Source: Leguminivora glycinivorella (Eukaryota; Arthropoda; Insecta; Lepidoptera; Tortricidae). From it: 64,000 bases of DNA. This document shows, in pieces, positions 55,876 to 64,000 of this stretch (its first letter is position 1; the number at the start of each line of letters is the position of its first letter). The stretch lies in assembly GCF_023078275.1 (NCBI RefSeq), contig NC_062993.1, positions 2,231,252 through 2,295,251 of the forward strand, read 5' to 3'. The translations under genes and the position numbers were made by a program. The notes below the pieces were generated by a model. That model was not told the DNA's origin. It ran no database searches and worked only from the letters and a program-made list of their open reading frames with translations.

Positions 55876-57045
55876 GTCGTACAGATGTACTGTAAGAGAG
55901 TCGGCCTATCAGTGGAGAGCATCCAAACATTTAAACAACGCTTTGAATCAATATTTTTTTTTATATTTTATAAGCTAAGTAACAACCGTTCACTCTCAAT
56001 CGCTGCTTCTATATGAATGCCCCTTTGAAGTGTCTGTTTTCCTTGACGTTTTTATACTGTTCCAATTTTAAATCAGGGACTGCCAGTCAGCGACCATGAC
56101 TGCTGTAAAAGGTTTCATTCTGAATGCGAAACCATGTAAGAGAGTCGGCTTATCAGTGGAGAGCATCCAAACATTTAAACAACGCTTTGAATCAATATTT
56201 TTTTTTATATTTTATAAGCTAAGTAACAACCGTTCACTCTCAATCGCTGCTTCTATATGAATGCCCCTTTGAAGTGTCTGTTTTCCTTGACGTTTTTATA
56301 CTGTTCCAATTTTAAATCAGGGACTGCCAGTCAGCGACCATGACTGCTGTAAAAGGTTTCATTCTGAATGCGAAACCATGTAAGAGAGTCGGCTTATCAG
56401 TGGAGAGCATCCAAACATTTAAACAACGCTTTGAATCAATATTTTTTTTTATATTTTATAAGCTAAGTAACAACCGTTCACTCTCAATCGCTGCTTCTAT
56501 ATGAATGCCCCTTTGAAGTGTCTGTTTTCCTTGACGTTTTTATACTGTTCCAATTTTAAATCAGGGACTGCCAGTCAGCGACCATGACTGCTGTAAAAGG
56601 TTTCATTCTGAATGCGAAACCATGTAAGAGAGTCGGCTTATCAGTGGAGAGCATCCAAACATTTAAACAACGCTTTGAATCAATATTTTTTTTTATATTT
56701 TATAAGCTAAGTAACAACCGTTCACTCTCAATCGCTGCTTCTATATGAATGCCCCTTTGAAGTGTCTGTTTTCCTTGACGTTTTTATACTGTTCCAATTT
56801 TAAATCAGGGACTGCCAGTCAGCGACCATGACTGCTGTAAAAGGTTTCATTCTGAATGCGAAACCTCTTACAGTACCTAGTGCAAAAAGACTTGCCTTCG
56901 TATTGTTACGGAAACGTACGAACGTGTCATGCTAGTTCAGTCACTCTCAGTACAAGATGTACTGACATTGACTGAACTAGCATGACAAATACAAACGTTT
57001 CTGGAAAAATACGAAGGAAATCCTTTTCGCACATCTGTACGATAC
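55876..57045. mobile_element. Foldback element carrying a satellite insertion
   Basis: The left end CGTCGTACAGATG and the right CACATCTGTACGA are inverse. Arms GCAAAAAGACTTGCCTTCGT (56882) and ACGAAGGAAATCCTTTTCGC (57012) fold back around TACAAGATGTACTG. The left end is interrupted by the 244-bp array. Confidence 0.65.
55888..56876 (+). repeat. Four tandem 244-bp satellite units with inverted 12-bp borders
   Basis: Units start at 55891, 56135, 56379 and 56623 (TGTAAGAGAGTCGGC...). They are nearly identical, and the first differs at one noticed base. Each ends in a hairpin-like GGTTTCATTCTGAATGCGAA then ACC. GTACTGTAAGAG at the left border is exactly mirrored by CTCTTACAGTAC at 56865-56876. 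Confidence 0.95.
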
Positions 57046-57167
57046 ACGTGCGAAGATATTCGTAACTCGTGTCGATTTAAAATACTCCCTTCTGTCGTGT
57101 TTTGATTTATCGCTACTCGTTACAAACTTCCTCTTTTCTACACTTGTATCGTAATGTATATTCTATA

Positions 57168-57470
57168 CGACCGGTCTGGCTCAGTGACGACCGGTCTGGC
57201 TCAGTGACGACCGGTCTGGCTCAGTCGGTAGTGACCCTGCCTGCTAAGCCGCGGTCCTGGGTTCGAATCCCGGTAAGGGCATTTATTTGTGTGATGAGCA
57301 CAGATATTTGTTCCTGAGTCATGGATGTTTTATATGTATATAAGTATGTATTTATCTATTTAAGTATTGTATATCGTCGCTTACCCATAGTACAAGCTTT
57401 GCTTAGTTTGGGGCTAAGTTGATCTGTGTAAGGTGTCCCCAATATTTATATTTATATTTATATAGTACCG
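57168..57470 (+). mobile_element. tRNA-derived SINE family A, head triplicated
   Basis: A box TGGCTCAGTCGG (57217-57228) and B box GGTTCGAATCC (57260-57270) mark an internal RNA polymerase III promoter. The body and the GTGTCCCCAATATTTATATT tail follow. The first 20 bp (CGACCGGTCTGGCTCAGTGA) are present three times in tandem at 57168-57227. Confidence 0.9.
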
Positions 57471-57609
57471 ATGTAGTGCGAAAAGGATTTCCTTCGTATT
57501 TTTCCGGAAACGTTCGTATTTGTCATGTTAAAGACTGTATCGTTAAGTATGAAGACAACTTTGAGTAGCCGTATTTATTTGCTATTATATTTTTTTCTTA
57601 TAACAAGCC

Positions 57610-58534
57610 ATGGGCTTAATATCATCATCATCAATCATTTAAGAGTTGGACTCTTGTCGGTGGAGCAACTTCCATGCGTGCCGGTCTTCTGCCTTCCTTT
57701 TGACTTCCTGATACGACACAACGTTGATTTTTTCCTTTATTTGGGTCATATACGCTCTCCTGGGTCTCCCCCTTTGCCTTCTTGCCTCAATTCTCCCTTC
57801 TATTATGTTTTTAATGAATTCGTCGTGTCGTATCAGGTGCCCAAGCATTTTCCCTCTTCTGTTATCTATAGTTCTCAGCAAACTTCTTTTTTCTCCTATT
57901 ATATTTAAAACCTCTTCGTTAGTTTTCATTTGAGTCCAACTGATCCTTGCCATTCGACGCCAGCACCACATTTCAAAAGCCTCCAGCCTCTTCCTATCAC
58001 GCTGTGTCATTGTCCACGTTTCGCTACCGTATAGTGCTATGCTCCAGATGTACACTTTTATTAGCCTTTTGCGGATATTGTTAGATATTTTGGCTTTGAA
58101 TAGGCACTTCTTTGCGTTAAAGGCTTTTTTAGCCATTGCTATTCTAGCTATAATGTCTTGTGTACATCTAGAGTCACTAGTGACTATGCTTCCTAAATAT
58201 TTAAATGTTTTTACCTGTTCTATAATACTACCATTTAATATGATTGGTCTTTGTCTTTCAAGTTTTTTAATATGTTTTGAAGTTACAAGTACCTTAGTTT
58301 TTTTAATGTTTATTTTCAGTTCAAACTCATGAAACACTGTATTCATTTCATTCAGTAATTCTTCTAACTGCTCAGATGTGTGTGCCATTGCAGCAATATC
58401 ATCAGCAAAACGGACAAACTGTATATTCTCTCCATTAAATTTAACTCCACCTTTACCTGTTTCTACAAGTTTTCTGATGGCACACTCTATGAAAATGTTA
58501 AAAATAAGTGGCTATAGATAGATATGGGCTTAAT
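57610..58534 (-). mobile_element. Complete 5'-truncated LINE insertion with target duplication
   Basis: The insertion spans the RT fragment plus its (TGA)n-type tail. ATGGGCTTAAT is found once at each edge. It interrupts the 2-kb inverted-repeat element 57471-59479, so it is younger than that element. Confidence 0.85.
57639..58511 (-). pseudogene. 5'-truncated RTE-like LINE: reverse transcriptase C-terminal part
   Basis: The minus-strand frame is open for about 290 codons. It starts within the palm domain and includes the RT active-site motif FADD (58398-58409, in QFVRFADDIAAM). It continues with the thumb-like KTKVLVTSK, then VKTFKYLGSIVTSD, and a C-terminal YGSETWTM...MWCWRRM region. This order is typical of RTE/BovB-type LINE polyproteins, often annotated as craniofacial development protein 2-like. 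The endonuclease and the fingers are missing. The 3' end runs into a TGATGATGAT tail. The copy is flanked by the 11-bp direct repeat ATGGGCTTAAT (57610-57620 and 58524-58534), a clean target-site duplication. The long uninterrupted frame suggests a fairly young insertion. Confidence 0.9.
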
Positions 58535-59802
58535 AAGGCACATAATAAGGTACACATTTTGTCCTAGAAACTCGACGTAAAGCATATGGTTTAGACAGTA
58601 TTGACTTAATCCTCCCGAGTACCAATTACGATTCCGGAAAAATGCTACTAGAAAATTCACAAAGTGCGTAAAAGACGATACGATTGCGAAAAAAAAATGT
58701 ATGGTGCGAACCTCAACGACACATGATCCACAAAGCAGAATATCTGGACATAGTCTAGCCACTGTTATTTAAAAAAAATATAGTTCAGGATCTGTGTATG
58801 GCGGCCATTTAGAGAATGTGGCATGGTGCTTACTCTAACTCCGACTTTGATGTCGAATTTGACTATCATACATTGTTTATATCGATCTGGTTTAAGCACT
58901 GTTCAAACACCATGAATGTCAATTAGACTTTGGCCTATGGCTAATTTTTTTATCTGTTTCTCTCATCCTGCTAGCATCAAAAATTTACGGCAATCCGGAA
59001 CGTTGCTCAAAATTGCGTTTTTTTTAAATTATAAAAATTCGCCGCATTTATTCTACAAGTACCCAATTGGAAAAACCACGAAGAGGACTCTTAAAGAATA
59101 TATTTTGGCAGCATATTAACCTTTGTTTGTTGAAATCGTACAAAGAGTCATTGAAATATTCTCAAATTAAGCCAGATAGGGGTTGTCCGAAATTTATTTG
59201 CTAGACCTTAATGAAAGTACCATAAAATCCCTAAAATAAAAAAATATCAGACCTTATATCAAATAGTACTTACCAATACCTTAAGATCATACTCTCGGAA
59301 CATAATAATACAAAATTATGCACATGTCAACATTTAGACGAGGTTTGTTTTGTCCTTATACTTAACGATACAGTCCTTAGTTCAGTCAATGTGAGTACAT
59401 CTTGCACTGAGACTGACTGAAATAGCACACGTTCGTACGTTTCCGTGACAACACGAAGGCAAATCTTTTCGCACTACATATTATATGTAGTAGGTCTCTT
59501 GTTACCACTCGAAAGTATATGAGGAAATATTTGTATAAGAATTTAACACGTTCGTTTAAATTCTGAAGTGTGGACGAATAATTTGCAAACGTGACGTTTT
59601 GCAATGACGACGATCTTTATCTGACTATCCTATATCTATAATCAGTAACACATTTAATTTATGTGTGGCGTTTTTAAGCAAAAGGTATCACATTTTCACT
59701 GAAATCGAGACGCTCCCAACAAACAAAATATCCTTATAAAATCAATCTATAAGGGCTAAACACTCATAGTAGTTTGAAAATAGCATTCATTATGCCAGAG
59801 TT

Positions 59803-60170
59803 CCTTATAGCGGCTCATTATAAGAGAATTTGGCCTAATAGTACATTTACTCTTATAATTTGGCCATGTACACGTTAATAAGTCAAATTTATATGACTGC
59901 AATAAGGGTTTAAAAATATTTACTCTTATAGTAGCTCATTATAAGAGGATTTGGCCAATAGTACATTTACTCTTATAACTTGGCCATGTACACGTTAATA
60001 AGTCCAATTTATATGACTGCAATAAGGGTTTAAAAATATTTACTCTTATAGTAGCTCATTATAAGAGGATTTGGCCAATAGTACATTTACTCTTATAACT
60101 TGGCCATGTACACGTTAATAAGTCCAATTTATATGACTGCAATAAGGGTTTAAAAATATGTATTCTTATA
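59803..60170 (+). repeat. Three tandem ~120-bp units
   Basis: GCTCATTATAAGAG, TTTGGCC, AGTACATTTACTCTTATA and CATGTACACGTTAATAAGTC recur at 120-121-bp spacing (starts near 59811, 59931, 60051). Confidence 0.9.
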
Positions 60171-60419
60171 GAAGCCATTTAAAATGCCTTTTCGCTGTAT
60201 AATATTCAAAGCACTATAAAAGCTTTTGTTATGGCCAATTATTCTTATAAAAGTAATGCATAAGATAACTATGATGCTTTATGCCTCATAGGAGCATATT
60301 ATAAAACGTCTATCCAGCAAACAAATTATAGCATTTTATAAAGTGTTTAAAAGAATTAAAGCAATACATTTTCTCTTATACAATAATTATAAAGGCATTA
60401 TTCTTGAAAGTGTCGTATT

Positions 60420-61192
60420 AAAAGTTTTTATAAAACTTGATTCGTCATTTTGAAAATCCAGCGAATGTGAACAATCTGATCCCAACTTATCGATTAGTGG
60501 TTCCGTAGAGGATGCCATTATGGAATAATTATAAGAATATGCAGGCAAGCAGCAGTGACAGTAATACAGGTATATCGTTAAATGATGAATTGAGTTTGGA
60601 TTTAGCTTAATAATTATATTTTTTGTTCTTATTTAAGGTGTCTGTAGCTCTGCGGTGAAAAATGTTAAGGTATATACAGCGGGGCCGCGGGGCAGATCTC
60701 GACTGGAGGGCAAATGTAACTGATCCATTGTTTCCATGTTTTACAATGTTTACATTATTAAATAGAGTGTCCACCGGTTATACCAGACTAGCATGCACTC
60801 GGAGGTGGCCAATTATACATAACTGAGCGTATAAGAGACTATTACCAAGGCACTCAGTTTTTTTATCCATCAGTACCTACTAATATTAATTTTTAAGATT
60901 AACTTTATTAAAATAAGTTCCAAAAGTGTATTCCTTACTTTACGGACTTTGGTCTGAAATAAAAAAAATCTTTTATTGCGGATTATCATTGTGAATGTCG
61001 GACGATCTGAATAAGTGAATACAATGTTCGGCTATTTTAAGAAGAAACCGATTTTATATGTAGTCCTTTTGGGACTAAGATAGATTAAAATTGAGGACAA
61101 ATAAAGACAAACTCACTGTTTTTAAGATATTTATTTATGTGCAACGAAACCAAACCGATACAAGTAACTTTATAAGATTAATATTTTCAGTT
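60420..61192. other. Interior of the 3.7-kb element, left part
   Basis: It contains CTGGAGGGCAAATGTAACTG then AGAGTGTCCACCGGTTATAC (60700-60785), a segment I associate with a dispersed lepidopteran repeat. The rest is AT-rich. Confidence 0.4.
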
Positions 61193-61679
61193 CTATTGCT
61201 CACGATGTTGCTGTTTCAATGAGTCTACATACTTCAAAATATTAATATATTCTTCAGAGCGCCTACACGGTGGTAGAAATTGTAATTAACCTATCAGTAA
61301 ATTTCTTTTATCGAGGTCTTCATCAAATTCACAAAAGATATATTGATTTTCATTTTCTTGTTTTGAATTGTCAGCGCCATCTTTGCTTGGTGTGATTTTC
61401 TTACAACCTAAACTATTTCCTGCGTCCTCTTCCATTTTGCATGTTTTTTGATCCACCACTCCGGGCTTATTTTTGGGTGTAAGTAATGATTGTGACTGAT
61501 TTTCTCCATCAGAATATGTGCCGTTTTGTAGTTCTACTGTAATAAAAAAAATATTTATTTGAAGTCTTAGGCTAGGCTGTTTATAGTTATCGACACAAAG
61601 TCCATTGTGATGGCGGTACTGAAATCGTCTGTGGTTTTCAATAGCACTTACTTACTAAGAGGAGGAGAAGAGTTGTCAT
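61193..61679 (-). pseudogene. Two-exon coding remnant inside the CTTATAA-rich element
   Basis: On the minus strand, a short exon (61652-61679, MTTLLLLLV, donor A|GTAAGTGC) joins in phase to an exon opening after TTTTTTATTACAG at 61536. The second exon reads VIELQNGTYSDGENQ, an acidic/Lys/Ser-rich stretch, and FCEFDEDLDKRNLLIG to a TAA (61286-61288). The frame then stays open for 30 more codons (LQFLPPCRRSEEYINILKYV) to a TAG at 61193-61195. An alternative first exon ATGTCAG|GTAATA (near 61906) is also in phase. This suggests a once-coding exon with one acquired stop. No transposase motif was recognised. The product is unknown, and it may be cargo or a remnant of the element's own gene. Confidence 0.3.
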
Positions 61680-62059
61680 CTTCACGTCACTAAAAACGGC
61701 TGACTATGTATCTCATCCACAGATTCTGTAACAATAACCATAATAATAAATATATCAAATAGAGTATTTGACTCAGCATTTACAATAAATCAATAGGAAG
61801 TAATAAACCAGAAGATTAAATATTCCGAAGCACAAGTTTGTTTTAAATTGAAAATTCTAGGTATAACTTCCTAATGAAATATTGAAAATATCAGTATTAC
61901 CTGACATGCTGCGGACTACACGGTTTTATTTTGTTCTATGCCGGTTAATCGAACCAAACCTTTATCAAAGCGTTCCCCAAAATTCCGGTTTAAAAAGAAC
62001 GGTCTTTCGAACAAAAATGCAATTTCAAAGGTTTGCGCCAAGTACATGATAACTAGACA

Positions 62060-62550
62060 GCGGATTTCAGGTAGCGATTTAAATATTAATATGGATATGA
62101 CTAGTGCAATTTTTTAAATACATGTCATGTGGTTTATAATCTATTATTATTACCTACATCGCACACCACAAACTTCACTGAATAATTAGATTAAATTAAT
62201 GTTATTTTTTCAACAAACTACATTTAAAAAAAAGTATTTTATTCTAAATAATGGACTTTCAATTTAAATATATATAAGAAGCGAATTATTTTAATTTTTA
62301 TATTCTTTGAGCCATAATAGAAGTTTTTACTGTGCAATGCGCAGAAGAAATATTAAAGAAATAAGTATAAATAAATATTTTTTTTATTTTTATTTATTAT
62401 CATTATAATTTTTGCCCAATATTCACAAAAGCATCCAAAAAGGGTTTTACTTTTATATTCCCACACATTTTTTCGTGTGTAGAAAAAATAATAAATATTG
62501 TATGCGAGTCATATTCATATCAATATTTAAATCGCTACCTGAAATCTGCT
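62060..62550. mobile_element. 0.49-kb TIR element nested in the 3.7-kb element
   Basis: GGATTTCAGGTAGCGATTTA then AATATTAATATG is mirrored at 62505-62548 (AAATCGCTACCTGAAATCTG). The interior is AT-rich and non-coding. Confidence 0.75.
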
Positions 62551-63574
62551 CTCTAACGATAACGTTATGAATTTTTAACTGGTATCCGTTACAAATATTT
62601 AACTCGATGGTAAGGTTCGGGATTTCACTAATTGTGAGAAGGAACCCTAAAGATATATAAAATGGCGAATCATAAGTAACACCGGTGGCTATTATAAAGT
62701 TTTTACTCTTATAGAGTATTTGTAAATGATGTGCTTACTGCTTTTACTCTTATAACAGCCTTGCTCAAGACATGTCAAAATTAATTAACCGCATTTTTAG
62801 TACAAAACCGTTGAAATACAAGGGCGCATTAATAATACAACACATTTTATATCACATTTCACCATGAAATTGGATTCCCACACAGTTTTCATAATAAATA
62901 AGCAAATAATTGTAATATGTAAAAGTTAACTTACCGTTTACTAACTTGCAAAATGGATGACTTGATGACGATGTACACATAAATCACTACGAAAAGCACA
63001 ATAAACTTTTAAAACAGCATCCTGTTTCGCCGTTATGAGTTTTACTCCCTTATATCTGATGATCACAAAACGTGTACAAGAGCTATTGCCCTTATTAAAG
63101 CTTTGAATATGCTTCTTACAAGTATAATTGCCCTTATTAAAGCTTTAAATATGATTCTTATTAGTACATTAGCCTTTTAAAAGCACTTTTCTTGCCATTA
63201 TAAGGTTAACTTTCTTATCGCATGCCATAATAAAGCACGTACAAGATAAGAAAGCTAATAATAAAGCAACTACAAGGGGGATATAAGGTTTTTGGCCTTA
63301 TAAGGTGTGCCCAAATGCCCTCTTGTAAAGGGTTTACAAGGTTATTATAAGAGTACTATTTTTGGCATTATAAGCCACTATAAGACTAATTTTTGTTAGT
63401 TGGGGCTCAAACTGATTATTCGTACAATGTTATTAGCCGTTTTAAAAGACAACAATGGTACCTCTTAGTTGAGAACAGTAGGTACCTATAGGTATTTATT
63501 TTTATAGCATTTTGTGGTAGTCGCATAAATTGAACGTATAAAATAGTATTAGGTCAATTAGATATTATCATATA

Positions 63575-64000
63575 CAAGGTGCTCGCGAGGAACCCGCATA
63601 ACTTGAACCACGCGTTTCTGAGGCCAAAAGAAAGAAAAAATGTTATATGAATTTTAAAATTTTTCGCAAAAAATATTTTTTTTTGTTTTTTTTTACTTTT
63701 TTGGACGTATTTTCACATATAAAAAAATTTTTATCCATGAAGTTGACAATTAAAATGAGTTCCTTAATTTATTTTTCTAAAAACCAAATTTTTTGGAAGT
63801 TTTTCTTGTCACATTTTGACATCTATCAATGACTACTGCATACTGTGAGACTATGCTCCACAACTGCGCATCAGCGCCGTTAAGAAGACCTTTTCTGAGT
63901 AACAATACGGAAATGTTTTTTTTTAAATTGGCAATAACTCTGAAACTAGACGAAATCTAGAAAAGTTTATATGACATTTTAGTCTTAAAATGTGACCAAG
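63575..64000. repeat. Probable dispersed repeat running off the window
   Basis: GGTGCTCGCGAGGAACCCGC then ACTTGAACCACGCGTTTCTG and ATTTTTCGCAAAAAATA tracts resemble the ends of a lepidopteran repeat family. The 61-codon AT-rich frame inside is not considered a gene. Confidence 0.4.

Larger units (their letters stand above)
57471..59479. mobile_element. 2.0-kb TIR element hosting the RTE-like LINE
   Basis: ATGTAGTGCGAAAAGGATTT and the reverse complement of the right end ATGTAGTGCGAAAAGATTTG match. Inner GACTGTATCGTTAAGTAT also recurs inverted at 59352-59370. It is related to the foldback at 55876-57045. The interior beyond the LINE (58535-59340) shows no recognisable transposase. Confidence 0.65.
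59715..63404. mobile_element. 3.7-kb CCCAAC-TIR element rich in CTTATAA words
   Basis: The left CCCAACAAACAAAATATCCT and the reverse complement of the right CCCAACTAACAAAAATTAGT match for about 15 bp, flanked by GCT on both sides. CTTATA or TATAAG words occur more than ten times in each outer 0.7 kb. The centre holds a broken coding remnant (61193-61679) and a nested element (62060-62550). Confidence 0.6.

Noticed and set aside
55888..56876. Tandem array as a CRISPR or a coding repeat
   Set aside because: Units are 244 bp with no repeat/spacer pattern and no open frame. The eukaryotic context also excludes CRISPR.
57525..58332. Plus-strand ORFs of 69-127 codons
   Set aside because: They are antisense shadows of the LINE reverse transcriptase frame on the minus strand.

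Overview
The window is nuclear DNA from an insect, most likely a moth or butterfly. The clues are the repeat families: Helitron-like elements whose core runs from a GTGTGTGTCTGTTTGT tract to an AAAAGCTAGT end, tRNA-derived SINEs, LINE tails ending in simple repeats, and many foldback MITEs. One split gene has 0.1-0.2 kb coding exons in a sea of interspersed repeats. There is no bacterial-style gene organisation, rRNA, CRISPR array or intact tRNA gene.

The one confidently recognised host gene is on the + strand. Six exons (27861-27954, 37234-37349, 43385-43503, 44171-44366, 52495-52696, 53959-54073) join in phase, with GT/AG borders, into about 280 codons. They encode the N-terminal nucleotide-binding domain of a half-size ABC transporter of the insect ABCH type (usually database-labelled ABCG23-like), with Walker A, Q-loop, signature, Walker B and H-loop in order. 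The transmembrane half is not visible and should lie beyond 64000. The introns (0.7-9.3 kb) are mostly transposon-derived. The Walker B exon has three decayed downstream copies (52856-53926), and the end of exon 2 has one (37395-37443).

Region by region. 1-3.2 kb: SINEs, a Helitron-like element, a frameshifted tyrosine-recombinase-like remnant, and a plausible last coding exon of an unidentified minus-strand gene (3038-3197). 3.3-16 kb: TTAA-flanked MITEs, Helitron-like copies, SINEs, foldbacks and an AT-rich minisatellite. 16-19 kb: relatively repeat-poor, with a GC-rich block and an NRF1-like/CCAAT pair that could be a promoter. 19.5-25.9 kb: inverted-repeat elements and a nest of TTAA-targeting elements. 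26.3-27.8 kb: a TIR element full of ATTACCG words, just upstream of the first visible ABC exon. 28-54 kb: ABC gene introns with many nested elements, including a second motif-rich TIR element (40754-41577). 55.9-57 kb: four 244-bp satellite units inside a foldback element. 57.5-59.5 kb: a 2-kb TIR element interrupted by a 5'-truncated RTE-like LINE with an 11-bp target duplication. 59.7-63.4 kb: a 3.7-kb element bounded by CCCAAC/GTTGGG, packed near both ends with CTTATAA words, and holding a broken minus-strand coding remnant.

Most of the window's information is therefore transposon stratigraphy inside one transporter gene. The most unusual items are the motif-saturated TIR elements, the serial decay of a catalytic ABC exon, and the satellite-carrying insertion. 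Exon calls rest on reading frame, splice sites and motif recognition, because no database search or computation was possible.
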